Shown here: positions 37,622 to 47,875 of the stretch, piece by piece
Position numbering within the stretch: position 1 is the first letter of the stretch
Layout: every line of letters begins with the position of its first letter
Source of the DNA: Deltaproteobacteria bacterium
GTDB lineage: Bacteria > Myxococcota_A > UBA9042 > PHBI01 > JACKFB01
Length of the DNA: 64,000 nt
NCBI GenBank assembly: GCA_020632695.1
Contig: JACKFB010000014.1
Coordinates: 62,001 to 126,000 of the forward strand
Reading direction: 5' to 3'
Program-made: the position numbers and the translations under genes
The notes under the pieces: generated by a model
What the model was told of the DNA's origin: nothing
Seen by the model: the letters and a program-made list of their open reading frames with translations, nothing else
Databases searched by the model: none

Positions 37622-39325
37622 TTGCAGGAGCGCTGGTCGTGGTCGGTGGGGCTGCTGGCGGCGCTGGGCCTGCTGCTCGCGCCGAGCTGCGCCGACACAT
37701 CCCGATCGTCGGGCGACGCCGCCGCCGACGCCGGCACGGACCTCGGCGAGGCCCCGGACCTGGTGGATCCGCGCACGGTCGCGCTGGATCCGCCGCCGGT
37801 CCCGATGATGGCGCGGCTGACCCGCGCCCAGTACGCGGCCAGCGTGCACGACGTCCTCGGCGCCGACCTGGTGGTCCCCACCGCCCTCGAGCCCGACGTC
37901 AGCGACGGCGGCTTCGTGGCCATCGGCACCAGCGGCGCCAGCGTCTCGCCGCGAGGCGCCGAGCAGTACGAGACCGCCGCCCGCTCGCTGGCCGCCCAGG
38001 CCCTCACCCCGGAGCGCCGCGCCCGCCTGGTGCCCTGCCAGCCGGCGGCCACCCGCGACGACGCCTGCGCCCGCGCCGCGCTGACGCCGCTCGGCCGCCG
38101 CCTCTGGCGCCGCCCCCTCTCCGAGACCGAGCTGGCGCCCCTCATCGCGGTGGCCGGCTCTGCCGCCGAGACCCTGGGCGACTTCCACGCCGGCCTCGAG
38201 TATGCCGTGGCGGCCCTGCTCCAGTCCCCCTGGTTCCTCTTCCGCGTCGAGCGCGGCGAGCCCGACCCCGACGCCCCCGGCCTCCGCCGCCGCACCGCCT
38301 TCGAGCTCGCCTCCCGCCTCAGCTTCCTGCTCTGGCAGACCACCCCCGACGACGCGCTGCTGGACGCCGCGGCCTCGGGCGCGCTGGACACCCCCGAGGG
38401 CCTGGCCCTGGCCACCGATCGCCTGCTCGGCGACCCCCGCGTCCGCGACGGCCTCCGCGCCTTCTTCACCGACTACCTGGACCTGGACGCCCTCGACGAG
38501 CTGCGCAAGGAGCCAACGATCTTCGTCCACGCCAGCCCCCAGCTCGGCCCCTCCGCCCGCGAGGAGACCCTTTCCACCCTCGAGCACCTGGTCGTGGACC
38601 TCGACGCCGACTGGCGCGAGGCCTTCACGAGCCGCACCACCTTCCTCGACCGCACCCTGGCCGCCGTCTACGACGTGCCGGCGCCCGCGCGCGAAGGCTT
38701 CGCCGAGACCCGGCTCCCGCCCGACGGACCGCGCATGGGGCTGCTCGGCCAGGTCGCGTTTTTGGCGCTCCAGTCCCACCCCACCAGCAGCTCGGCGACC
38801 CTCCGCGGCAAGTTCATCCGCGAGCGGCTGCTCTGCGAGGAGGTCCCGACCCCGCCGGTGAACGCCAACACCGGCCTCCCCGAGGCCTCCCCCGAGTCGC
38901 CGACGCTGCGCGAGCGCGCGGCGGTGCACCTGTCCGACCCGGACTGCGCCGGCTGCCACACCTACATGGACCCCATCGGGCTCTCCCTCGAGCAGTTCGA
39001 CGGCATCGGCCGCTTCCGCACCAAGGAGCACGGCGCCCTCATCGACGCGTCGGGCGAGCTGGACGGCGCCACCTTCCCCGACGCCGCCGGCCTGGCCCAG
39101 GCGCTCACCGAGCACCCCGCCTTCAGCCGCTGCTTCGTCCTGTCGCTGTATCAGTATGCCCTCGGGCGCTTCGAGGCGCCGGGCGACGAGGCGGTCATCC
39201 ATTCCCTGGCCGCGTGGTTCGACCACGAGGGCCGCCGGGTCCTGCCCCTGCTGCGCGAGCTGGTGCTGACGCCCGCCTTCCGCCGCATCGCCGCGGTGGA
39301 GCCGGCCCCGGAGGCGTCGCCATGA
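37622..39325 (+). CDS. DUF1587/1595/1592/1588/1585-family lipoprotein with c-type heme motif
   Basis: A 567-residue protein. TTG 37622 is preferred: GGAGG lies five bases upstream and it gives a short lipoprotein signal with lipobox LAPSC. Upstream in-frame GTGs at 37574 and 37592 are alternatives. The domain series RLTRAQYAASVHDVLG (DUF1587), RRLWRRPLSETEL (DUF1595), RTAFELASRLSFLLW (DUF1592), RRPLG..HPTSSSATLRGKFIRERLLCEE (DUF1588) and the C-terminal QYALGR region (DUF1585) is typical of Planctomycetes and Myxococcota. A CAGCH motif (about residue 442) could bind heme c. It overlaps the DUF1552 gene by four bases, the usual partner. The biochemical role is unknown; a periplasmic redox function is assumed from the heme motif. 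Confidence 0.88.
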   Translation: MQERWSWSVGLLAALGLLLAPSCADTSRSSGDAAADAGTDLGEAPDLVDPRTVALDPPPVPMMARLTRAQYAASVHDVLGADLVVPTALEPDVSDGGFVAIGTSGASVSPRGAEQYETAARSLAAQALTPERRARLVPCQPAATRDDACARAALTPLGRRLWRRPLSETELAPLIAVAGSAAETLGDFHAGLEYAVAALLQSPWFLFRVERGEPDPDAPGLRRRTAFELASRLSFLLWQTTPDDALLDAAASGALDTPEGLALATDRLLGDPRVRDGLRAFFTDYLDLDALDELRKEPTIFVHASPQLGPSAREETLSTLEHLVVDLDADWREAFTSRTTFLDRTLAAVYDVPAPAREGFAETRLPPDGPRMGLLGQVAFLALQSHPTSSSATLRGKFIRERLLCEEVPTPPVNANTGLPEASPESPTLRERAAVHLSDPDCAGCHTYMDPIGLSLEQFDGIGRFRTKEHGALIDASGELDGATFPDAAGLAQALTEHPAFSRCFVLSLYQYALGRFEAPGDEAVIHSLAAWFDHEGRRVLPLLRELVLTPAFRRIAAVEPAPEASP

Positions 39326-40638
39326 GCCTGAGCCGACGCACCCTGCTCAAGGGCATGTTGGGCGGCGCCGCCGTCACCGTGGGCCTGCCCGCCTTCGAGC
39401 GCTTCATGAACGCCCACGGCACCGCCTGGGCCGACGGCCTCGGCTTCCCCACCCGCTTCGGCCTCTTCTACTGGGGCAACGGCGTGCTCCCGTCGCGCTG
39501 GGTGCCCCAGGACACCGGCGCCGACTGGACCCTGTCCGACCAGCTCGCGCCGCTGGCCCCGGTCAAGGACGTCGTCACGGTGGTCACCGGCATGCGCCTG
39601 CCCAACGAGAACCTGGTGCCGCACTTCTCGGGGGCCGCCGGCCTGCTCACGGGCATCGATCTCATCCTGGACCAGGGCGACGGCCAGTTCGCCGGCCCCA
39701 CCTTCGATCAGCTCGTCGCCAAGGCGGTGGGCGCCGACACGCGCTTTCGCTCCCTCGAGTTCGGCGCCCAGCCCGAGGGCGGCCTCTCCCACAGCGCCAA
39801 GGGCCTGAAGAACCCGGCTGAGTCCTCGCCCCACGCGCTCTTCGAGCGGGTGTTCGGCGTGGGCTTCGCGGCGCCCGGCACCGACGCGCCGCCCGACCCC
39901 ACCGTCGGCCTGCGACGCAGCGTGCTGGACGTCGTGCTGGACCAGGCCAGGGCGCTGCGGCGCGAGCTGGGGCAGGCGGACGCGCTGCGCCTGGACCAGC
40001 ACACCGAGAGCCTGCGCGAGCTGGAGCTGCGCCTGGCCAAGGCCGCCGAGGGGCCGCCCGACCTCGCCGCCTGCGCGCTGCCCGCCGAGCCGCTGGCCGA
40101 CTACCCCGACATCGACGCCCGCCCGCAGCTCGAGGCCCAGAACCGCGCCTTCGCCGAGCTGCTGGCCATGGTGCTGGCCTGCGACCAGACCCGCGTGTTC
40201 TCCAACTGGTTCACCGCGCCGGTGAACAACCTGCTCTTCCCGGGCGCCACCTCGGGCCACCACCAGCTCACCCACGACGAGGCCGGCGACCAGCCCCAGG
40301 TGCACGCCATCACCGTCCAGTGCGTGCAGGCCTTCGTCGAGCTGGTCACGGTGCTGCGCGAGACCCCCGAAGGCGACGGCACGCTCCTCGACCACATGGC
40401 GCTGCTGGGCACCTCGGAGGTGGCCCTGGGCCGAAACCACACCGTCGACGAGATGCCCGTGCTGGTGGCCGGCAGCGCGAACGGGCGGCTGCGCACCGGC
40501 ATCCACCACCGCGAGCCCGCCGGCGACAACGTGCACAAGGTCACGCTCAGCCTGATGCGCGCCGCCGGGGTGCCCGCGGCCAGCTTCGGCGAGGGCGACG
40601 CCTACACCGCCGACGGCCTCTCGGCCATCGAGACGTGA
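39322..40638 (+). CDS. DUF1552-family protein with twin-arginine signal
   Basis: A 438-residue protein. SRRTLLKG (residues 4-11) followed by a hydrophobic stretch indicates export by the Tat system, implying folding or cofactor loading in the cytosol. The DUF1552 core includes RFGLFYWGNGV, TGMRLPNENLVPHFSGAAGLLTG, SLEFGAQPEGG, TRVFSNWFTAPVNN and GHHQLTHDE. It is related in outline to the sulfatase/alkaline-phosphatase-like DUF1501 group and almost always follows a DUF1592-type gene, as here (ATGA overlap). Its stop overlaps the next start (TGATG). The function of the pair is not known; co-export to the periplasm is the safe inference. Confidence 0.88.
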   Translation: MSLSRRTLLKGMLGGAAVTVGLPAFERFMNAHGTAWADGLGFPTRFGLFYWGNGVLPSRWVPQDTGADWTLSDQLAPLAPVKDVVTVVTGMRLPNENLVPHFSGAAGLLTGIDLILDQGDGQFAGPTFDQLVAKAVGADTRFRSLEFGAQPEGGLSHSAKGLKNPAESSPHALFERVFGVGFAAPGTDAPPDPTVGLRRSVLDVVLDQARALRRELGQADALRLDQHTESLRELELRLAKAAEGPPDLAACALPAEPLADYPDIDARPQLEAQNRAFAELLAMVLACDQTRVFSNWFTAPVNNLLFPGATSGHHQLTHDEAGDQPQVHAITVQCVQAFVELVTVLRETPEGDGTLLDHMALLGTSEVALGRNHTVDEMPVLVAGSANGRLRTGIHHREPAGDNVHKVTLSLMRAAGVPAASFGEGDAYTADGLSAIET

Positions 40639-41618
40639 TGGGCACCCGCGCGATCCGGTGGGCGCTGGCCCTGGGCCTGCTGCTGGGCGCCGCGGCCTGC
40701 GATGGCGGCGGCGGCGAGACCACCGACGCCGACGCCAGCGCCGATCCAGGCCCCGCCGAGGTCGCGGGGAGCCCCGACGCGGACGCGAGCTCCGACCCCG
40801 GTCCCATCGGCGCCTGCGGCCCGCTCGGCCAGCCCCGCATGACCGTCATCCAGAGCCTGCGCTTCGCCCGCGAGTCGGAGTCGGGCGCTGTCTGGGGCAT
40901 CGACATCGACGGCGCCGTCACCGCCGCCGGGGACCCCACCGGCTGCGGGCGCGCCGACTTCACCAGCCCCTCGGGCCAGCCGGGCGTCGACAACCAGTTC
41001 GCCACCCTGGCCCCCATCCTGGACGAGCTGGGCGGCTCGTCGCTGGACGAGCCGGTGGAGACCGCGATCCGCACCGGCGAGCTGCTCTTGCTGGTCGAGC
41101 TGCAGAGCGTGGACGACCTCGTCGACGACGCCTGCCTCAGCGTCGAGATCTTCCGCGGCGCGGGCCAGCCCAGCCTCGGCACCAACGGCCTCATCGTCCC
41201 CGGGCAGAGCTTCGACATCGATCTGGAGCGCCCCTGGTCCCGCACCGACGAGGCCTCCATCACCGCGGGCCACCTGCGCGCCGGCCCCTTCCCCCTGCAG
41301 CTCCCGCTGACCTTCTTCGCCACCAGCTTCACCCTGGACTTCGACGCCGCCTGGCTGGACGCCGACCTGGACCCCGAGACGGGCGAGCTGAGCGGCGTGC
41401 TGGCAGCCCAGGCCAGCGTCGAGGCCCTGCTGGACGCCATCGAGGACATCGACCCCAACCTCGCGAGCACCGCCACCCTGCTGCTGGCCGACGCCGCCGA
41501 TCTCGACCCGGACGCCGCGGGCACCTGCCGCTCGATCTCGCTGGCCTTCGAGGTCCGGGCGGTGAGCGCCCACCTGTATCCCGACACGGCGCGACCGGAG
41601 GCGGGCACGGAGCTCTGA
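40638..41618 (+). CDS. Lipoprotein in the DUF1592-DUF1552 operon, unknown function
   Basis: A 326-residue lipoprotein with lipobox LGAAAC (Cys about residue 21) and an Asp/Ala/Gly linker to about residue 55. The remaining part is beta-rich with several Asp-containing loops (GIDIDGAVTAAGDPTGCG, QPGVDNQFATLAPILDELG) and three or four cysteines. The segment DGAVTAAGDPTGCGRADFTSPSG is a motif I have only a vague sense of from Myxococcota lipoproteins and cannot name. Translation is coupled to the DUF1552 gene (TGATG), so it probably works with that pair at the outer membrane. Its stop is immediately followed by a Glu-Thr hexamer array. Confidence 0.72.
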   Translation: MGTRAIRWALALGLLLGAAACDGGGGETTDADASADPGPAEVAGSPDADASSDPGPIGACGPLGQPRMTVIQSLRFARESESGAVWGIDIDGAVTAAGDPTGCGRADFTSPSGQPGVDNQFATLAPILDELGGSSLDEPVETAIRTGELLLLVELQSVDDLVDDACLSVEIFRGAGQPSLGTNGLIVPGQSFDIDLERPWSRTDEASITAGHLRAGPFPLQLPLTFFATSFTLDFDAAWLDADLDPETGELSGVLAAQASVEALLDAIEDIDPNLASTATLLLADAADLDPDAAGTCRSISLAFEVRAVSAHLYPDTARPEAGTEL

Positions 41619-42122
<504 letters not shown>

Positions 42123-44005
42123 CTACGGAGGGGGGTGGATGGTGATCTGCTCGATCTCGACGCTCTCTTCTCGGTCGGTGCTGACCACGAGGAGCTGCGG
42201 ATGTCGCGGATCGATGGTGGCTCGGGCTGCGTCTGGGGGGTGGGAGTCGATTCGGAAGGTGGCGCCGGGGGGGATGGGGGCGTCGAGCTTCGCGAAGGCC
42301 CGCTCGCCGCGGGCCACGGCTGCGACGAGGCCGCCTCGGGCACCGATGATCGTCGGGGTCCTGGTCAGCAGTAGATATCCAGGGACGACGAGGCCTTCCG
42401 AGCTGGCGCGGATGCCTGTCCGCGGGCTGGATCGTCGGAGGTAGAAGACGCCCTCGTGCACCCGCGGGGAGCGCGCCTCGAAGCGGACCGGTTGGTAGTC
42501 GCGCGCGAAGGCCTCGGTGGCCGCCATCTCACGGCCGGCGCGGTAGCTCGGGCCGCCCCCGACGTCGAACACGATGAGATCCGGCGCCCGGCCCAGCACG
42601 TAGGCGCCGTTGCCGTGCTCGTGGCCCAGCATGCCATGGCCGATGTCGGGCGGTGGGTGCTCGGCCAGGTAGCGATCGTTGAGGCCCAGCATGTCGATGG
42701 CGTCCAGCTCGGACCAGTAGGCGATGCACCCGGCGGCGGTCACGGCCACGACCGCCCCGGAGTCCCCGAAGGTGGTCTGGAGCAGGCGGCCCGTCGCCTC
42801 CCCCTCCCACTCCCAGCGCTCCGTGATGGCGCGGCGGTTGGCATCGCGTTCGGGCTGGTCGACCCAGAGCAGCGCGCACACCGCACAGGTCGCCAGCCCG
42901 AGCGCCAGCGGCACCCAGCGCATCGCGCGCTGCTCCAGCCGGCGCATGGCCTCGACCAGGGCGAAGGTCAGGAGCACGACCACCGGCACGAGGTGCCGCG
43001 CGGCGGGGAAGATGTCGCCACCGACGCACGCCACGTAGAGCAGCCAGGCGCACACGTTGCCGGCGAGGATGGCGAAACGCACCCGGTGCTCGCGCTGGAT
43101 CAGGCCGAAGACCAACGCGGCGGCGCCCAGGTCCGACAGGGGCCTCAGGTCGTTCCAACCCTCGCGCACGTACGCCAGACCGGCCGCGACCCGCTCTGGA
43201 GTGAAGGCGACCTTGATCAGGGCCGTGTTGGGCACCCACTGGCCGTAGTAGAGCCTGCGGAACGCGAGCTGCCCCAGGAAGAAGAGCAGCGGCACGAGGG
43301 CGAGCCGGGCGAGCAGGCGGAGGTTCTCGCGTGCCCCCCCCGCCACTGCCAGGCCGCAATCGCGCCGACGGTGGCGACGACGAAGATGGGCCCGTCGGGT
43401 CGGGTGAGGCAGAGCAACCCGAACGCGACCGCCGCGACGGCTCCCTGGCGTGGCCTCCCGTCGGCGTCGGCCAGCGCCGAGAAGGTCGCCGCCAGGGCGA
43501 CCGCCAGCAGGGCCGCGACCATCGGCTGCTCGAGCCCGCCGATGGTCCACACGGCGACGGGTGCGGTGAGCGCCATCATGCTGAGGCCGAGGAGCGGCGC
43601 GAGCTCGAAGCGGCCGCCGGGCCGCGGGCGGGCGATCACCGCCGCGACGACCAGCATGCAGGCCGCCCCGAGCAGCCGCGCCGCCACGATCAGGTCGACG
43701 CCGAGCGCGCCGAGGGCGGCGACGGACAGGGTCCAGAGCAGATTGCTGTAGCCCTCGACCGCGGGCCCGGACGCCCAGGTGAGGCCGCGACCGTCCAGAA
43801 GGCGTGCCGCGTACCGCAGCGAGATCAGCGCGTCATCCGAGATGAACGGATGATAGCGCGCCGCGTTGAGGCCGAGCAGCACCGCGAAGACGGTGAGCGC
43901 CAGCAGGGTGCCGAGGTCGAGAGATCGTTTCCACGCGCTCAAGCGGCCGTCCTTGGGCGAACGAAAGCTCCCCTCTTTCACACCTTGGCTGGCTTCGTCG
44001 AGCAC
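42123..44005 (-). pseudogene. GT-C-type membrane glycosyltransferase (AftB-like), frameshifted in a C8/G8 tract
   Basis: Together the two frames encode about 627 residues. The first part has a membrane segment, then FISDDALISLRYAARLLDGRGLTWASGPAVEGYSNLLWTL, the early-loop signature of AftB-like polyprenol-dependent glycosyltransferases, and a TRPDGPIF loop. At CCCCCCCC 43334-43341 the frame breaks; after it YYGQWVPNTALIKVAF and the C-terminal LDAIDMLGLNDRYLAEH continue in another frame to the stop at 42123. One extra G would rejoin WRGG with ARENLRLLARL. The start is uncertain: GTG 44005 overlaps the upstream stop (TAGTG), while TTG 43942 has a better ribosome site. A G8 tract suits phase variation but is also a classic error site. 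Confidence 0.72.
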
Positions 44006-45765
44006 TATCCACCCGGCGCGGCGGGCGGCGCGGCCCGGCGGCGACGCAGCCAGAGCAGGCCGGTTGCGATCAGGATCAGGGCCGCCAGCAGGCTCACCGC
44101 GCGGCCCAGGGGAGCGGAGCCCAGGTCCGCGTGGCGCACCTCCATCGTGAAGGCGCCGGGACCCCGGACGGGCGCCAGGATGAAGCCCAGCTCGGGATCG
44201 GTCCGGTGCGCCACCGGCTGGCCGTCGAGCAGGACCTCGACCCCGGGGAAGTCGAAGGCGCCCAGACGCAGCACACCCGCGCGATCGGCCTCGCCCGCCA
44301 GCTCGAAGCTCCCGCAGGTGCGCCCGGTCACCGACGCGCGTATCCACGGCGGCCCCTCGACCATCGGCGTCGCCTCGGTCGGGTAGCGCACCACGGTCTT
44401 GGGCAGGTACTCCAGGAAACCGGCCGTCGTCGTGTACGGGTCCGCCAGGTCCGCGATGGCCGCCGCGCCGCGCCGGGCTACCGGTCGGTAGACGCCAGCC
44501 TCCTCGGGGGTCATCTCGCGGATGGCGCCGAAGTACAGCGTCGCGGTGCCCAGGGAGACGAGGATCAGGCCCGCCGCCAGCCCGCGGGCGAGACGCCGGC
44601 CCAGGAGGCGGGACGCCACCAGCGGCACCGTCCAGGCCAGGAGCAGCGCGATCGGTCCCAGGAACCGAAAGGGCGCCTGGGCGTGGTGTAGCAGCGGCAC
44701 CACATCGTAGAGACCGGCCGCGAAGGGCAGCGTGAGCGCGACCAGCGCGGCCGAGAGCGCCAGCAGCAGCCACTGCCGCGCTCCCACGCGTCGAGGGCGG
44801 GCCAGCGCCAGCACGCACGAGGCCAGAAGCGCGAGGCCCACGCCGAGCCCCACCGACAGGCTCATCGCGTCGTCGGGCCCGGGGACGCTGGGCCCGCGCC
44901 CGAAGGCCACCCCCAGGAGCTGGCGCGGGTAGATGCTCTGCTCGGCCATGCCGTAGAAGCCCCGCGACATCTGGTCCACCCGCACCAGGGAGCTGTCGAG
45001 CAGCGCCGGCACCCAGAAGAACGCAGTCAGGCCCAGCGCCATCCCGAACGCCGCCAGCAGGCGCAGCAGGGCCCGGTGGTCCCGGCGCGGCGCGGCCATG
45101 CCGAGGCCGAGGGAGACGAAGAGCCCCGCGGTGAAGAGCGCCACCACGTTGTGGGTGAGGACGGTGAGCGCCAGACCGCCTGCGGCGTAGAGGAACGCGC
45201 TCGGGCGGCGAGAGCCCTCGGCCAGATCGAGGGCGCCGGAGAGTGCCAGCGGCATGAAGCAGAGCCCGAGAAACTCTGCCCAGGCGTGGCGCACCTGGAG
45301 ATCGACGTGCAGGTAGGGCGCGGTGACCCACGTGACGGCTGCCGCCAAGGCCCAGAGGCGGCCGGCGCGCCGGGCGATCGCGCCCTGGACCACCCACGCG
45401 CTCAGGGCGAAGGCCGCGGTCAGGACGAAGAGCAGCGCCGACCGAGGGTCCACGCCCAGCGCCGCCAGGGGGCGGGCCAGCAAGTAGAGCCCGGCCGGGT
45501 AGTAGTGGAAGAGCGGGAAGCCGTGGCCGTGCGCCAGGTCGGGCAGCCAGCGGGGCCAGAGGCCGTCGCCGGGCGTGCAACGCGACAGCGCCACCAGGCG
45601 GATCTCGTTGAAGAAGCGATCGGTGCCCCAGAGCTCCGGGTGCAGCCACATCGGCAGCGTCAACGCCACCGCCAGCAGCACGGGCAGCGCCTGCCACGCG
45701 GCGCCGATGGAGGGCCGAGGCGGGGTCGGAGGCTGGTGGCGGTCCGGTTGAGGCTCGAAGGTCAC
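44005..45765 (-). CDS. Polytopic membrane protein, PTPS-related (YfhO-like) family
   Basis: A 586-residue protein with about twelve predicted membrane helices. GTDRFFNEIRLVAL, PRWLPDLAHGHGFPLFHYYPAGLYLLA and HAQAPFRFLGPIALLLAW match the so-called 6-pyruvoyl-tetrahydropterin-synthase-related membrane family, which belongs with GT-C-type transferases; the name is historical and no pterin role is implied. The last 150 residues form a periplasmic beta domain before a final helix and an RRRR tail. GTG 45765 has AGGAAG upstream. It lies between two other large membrane proteins with gaps of 29 bp and a one-base overlap, so the three probably modify envelope glycans or glycolipids together. Confidence 0.8.
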   Translation of the reverse strand: MTFEPQPDRHQPPTPPRPSIGAAWQALPVLLAVALTLPMWLHPELWGTDRFFNEIRLVALSRCTPGDGLWPRWLPDLAHGHGFPLFHYYPAGLYLLARPLAALGVDPRSALLFVLTAAFALSAWVVQGAIARRAGRLWALAAAVTWVTAPYLHVDLQVRHAWAEFLGLCFMPLALSGALDLAEGSRRPSAFLYAAGGLALTVLTHNVVALFTAGLFVSLGLGMAAPRRDHRALLRLLAAFGMALGLTAFFWVPALLDSSLVRVDQMSRGFYGMAEQSIYPRQLLGVAFGRGPSVPGPDDAMSLSVGLGVGLALLASCVLALARPRRVGARQWLLLALSAALVALTLPFAAGLYDVVPLLHHAQAPFRFLGPIALLLAWTVPLVASRLLGRRLARGLAAGLILVSLGTATLYFGAIREMTPEEAGVYRPVARRGAAAIADLADPYTTTAGFLEYLPKTVVRYPTEATPMVEGPPWIRASVTGRTCGSFELAGEADRAGVLRLGAFDFPGVEVLLDGQPVAHRTDPELGFILAPVRGPGAFTMEVRHADLGSAPLGRAVSLLAALILIATGLLWLRRRRAAPPAAPGG

Positions 45766-45794
45766 TGGCTTCCTGGAGCGCCGAGGCGGCGGGA

Positions 45795-47450
45795 TCAGAG
45801 CTTTATCGGCGCCGTGTAGAGCTCGACCATGGCGCCGGGCGGGGCCGTGGCAGCGTAGCGCTGGAGGGCCTCGGTCACACCCGGCACGCGGTCGCGGCTG
45901 GTGGCGACCACGGTGACCGCGCGCTGGGCCGCCGCGACGAGGGGGCCCGCCATGTGCAGGCGGCCCACGGCCAGCCAGCCCGGGGGGAACTGGCCGCTGA
46001 ACCACTCCTGGTACACCAGCGCCGCCGGGACGGGGTCGCCGCCGACGAGCTCGGCCATCCAGGTGCGACGCCCGGTCATCCGGAGCCTGCGCGCGCGCTC
46101 GGAGCCCAGGCCCCAGAGGTCGAGCACGCGGTGCGGGTTGCGATAGGAGAGCCAGCCGATGTCGTTGGCGGCGACGTCGGCGTCCAGGAACTCGGTGGCG
46201 ATCCGGTGGAGCTGGTACTGCTGGAGGTAGATGTTGTTCGCTCCCAAGGGGGTGCGCGCGGTCACTTCGAGGTTTCGCAGGCTGAACGGGACCAGCGCCA
46301 GGGCGAGCGCGGCGGCCAGCGCGAGGAGCCGCGGTTGGCTGAGCCGGTCGGCGGCGACCCGGAGGGCGAGCACCAGGGCGACCGTGGCGCAGACGGTGGT
46401 GGCGTAGATGTCGTAGCGACCGAACGAGTCGTACCGGCCCGCCGCCAGGTGAGCGAGCGCGACCAGCAGGCCGAAGAGGGCGAGGCCTCGGCGTGCCGGG
46501 CGGTGGCGCTCGAGGACGCCGAGGCCCAGCAGCAGGCCGGTCAGGGCGATGAGCAGGAGCCCGCCGCCGTGGTCGAGGGACTGGCGGGCGTTCTGGAGCA
46601 GCGCCGCGCCCGCCGATCCGTGGGACGCGCCGAAGGCCACGCCCGACTTCACCATGATCGAGCTGGGAAGCGGATTGAGCCCCTGGGAGACGAGGACCAG
46701 CGAGAAGGCGCCGACGAGGAGGGCAGCCGGCAGGGCCACGCCGAGGGCGACGCGCACGCGCCGATGCATCAGCAGGACCAGGGCGGCCGCGCCGGTGACG
46801 GCGAGGTTCTCGTATCGGACGAGGGGCCCCAGGACGGCGGCGGCGAAGAACCACCACGGTGCGGAGCGCGGCGTCTTCGCGTCGAGCAGGTCGACGAGGC
46901 CGGCCAGGACTGCCAGGGCAAGCGCTACCTGGAGCAGGTGCTCCATGCCGGAGAGCGCCAGGCCCACGAGGTTTCCGCAGGCGACCAGTCCCAGGACGAC
47001 GGCGGCGGCGATCCATCGCCCGGCGGGGCTGCTGCCGAGCGGAGTGCGCAGCGCCAGGCGCCGCAGCAGATGCACCGAGCTGAAGAGCGCGGCGACGTTG
47101 AGGGCCAGCGGCACGAAGGCGTGCCACGAAGCGCGCGCGAAGGGCGCCAGGAGCAGGGGCCAGAGGATCGAGGAGGAGGGGGCGGCGAGCTCCCCGGCGT
47201 TGATGCCGTAGTGAAGCTCGCGCAGCTGCTCGCTGAGCGAGAGGTGGATGTACGCGTCATCCAGGCTGTACATGAACACGCCGTCGTTGAGCGCGAGGAC
47301 GGCGACGAGCTCGGCGACGAGCGCCAGCAGCACGACCAGATAGGGCGCGGCGGCGCTCAGCTCCAGGCCGTCCGCCGGGCGCCGCGGCGAGGTGGATGTC
47401 GAGGGGTCGAGAGGCGGTGCCACGGAGCTCCCGTCGTCTGGCCGTTTCAT
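45795..47450 (-). CDS. Polytopic membrane protein, GT-C-like, unknown substrate
   Basis: A 551-residue protein with a cytosolic Pro/Ser-rich start, about ten membrane helices (residues 35-390) and a C-terminal extracytoplasmic domain. YSLDDAYIHLSLSEQLRELHYGINAGELAAPSSSILWPLL is an aspartate-containing first loop arranged as in GT-C polyprenol-sugar transferases, and GRYDSFGRYDIYA resembles a late-loop motif. It is the first gene of the three-gene membrane operon. ATG 47450 is the obvious start. No precise family is claimed. Confidence 0.78.
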   Translation of the reverse strand: MKRPDDGSSVAPPLDPSTSTSPRRPADGLELSAAAPYLVVLLALVAELVAVLALNDGVFMYSLDDAYIHLSLSEQLRELHYGINAGELAAPSSSILWPLLLAPFARASWHAFVPLALNVAALFSSVHLLRRLALRTPLGSSPAGRWIAAAVVLGLVACGNLVGLALSGMEHLLQVALALAVLAGLVDLLDAKTPRSAPWWFFAAAVLGPLVRYENLAVTGAAALVLLMHRRVRVALGVALPAALLVGAFSLVLVSQGLNPLPSSIMVKSGVAFGASHGSAGAALLQNARQSLDHGGGLLLIALTGLLLGLGVLERHRPARRGLALFGLLVALAHLAAGRYDSFGRYDIYATTVCATVALVLALRVAADRLSQPRLLALAAALALALVPFSLRNLEVTARTPLGANNIYLQQYQLHRIATEFLDADVAANDIGWLSYRNPHRVLDLWGLGSERARRLRMTGRRTWMAELVGGDPVPAALVYQEWFSGQFPPGWLAVGRLHMAGPLVAAAQRAVTVVATSRDRVPGVTEALQRYAATAPPGAMVELYTAPIKL

Positions 47451-47587
47451 GTCGTCTCAGCCACCAGCGCGCGTCGGGCCGACGCCTCGAGCGTGCCCTG
47501 TGTGCGGCTCCGGGAACAGACGTCGCTCGCGCCGCTGTCGCGCGCGCCCACGACCGACGCGGCCGCCGAGCCGAGCGAGCATACGGT

Positions 47588-47865
47588 GTGTCGGAGGGCG
47601 CGCCAGAAAGCGAGGCGCCACCCGACGGGGCAGCGGCCCTTCCCTGGCAGCGCGTGGCGGCCAGATGCTTCGTCGGCTCCGGGCGCTACGGGTTGCAGCA
47701 CGCGCTGGCGCGGACGGTGGGCATCGGCGACGCGTGCGAGGCGGTGGTGACGGTGCGCTGGCCCGACCTTCCGCTGGGCACCGAGCGCTGGACCCGGCCG
47801 CCGACCGGCGCTGGCGCCCGGTGCAGGGACAGGCGGCCGAGGCGCTGCCGGCGCTCGGACGGTGA
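47588..47865 (+). pseudogene. Possible remnant of an ASPIC/UnbV-type C-terminal domain
   Basis: On the plus strand GSGRYGLQHALARTVGIGDACEAVVTVRWPD resembles the end of FG-GAP/ASPIC-UnbV proteins (GxGxxSQ...GLG...V.V.WP). About 20 bases later a different frame reads ALDPAADRRWRPVQGQ, the usual continuation, then stops at 47865. One missing base near 47775-47790 would join them. No start region or beta-propeller precedes it, because the divergent membrane operon begins at 47450. So only a fragment remains. This is the only content seen in the 425-bp gap. Confidence 0.35.
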
Positions 47866-47875
47866 GCGCGCGGCT

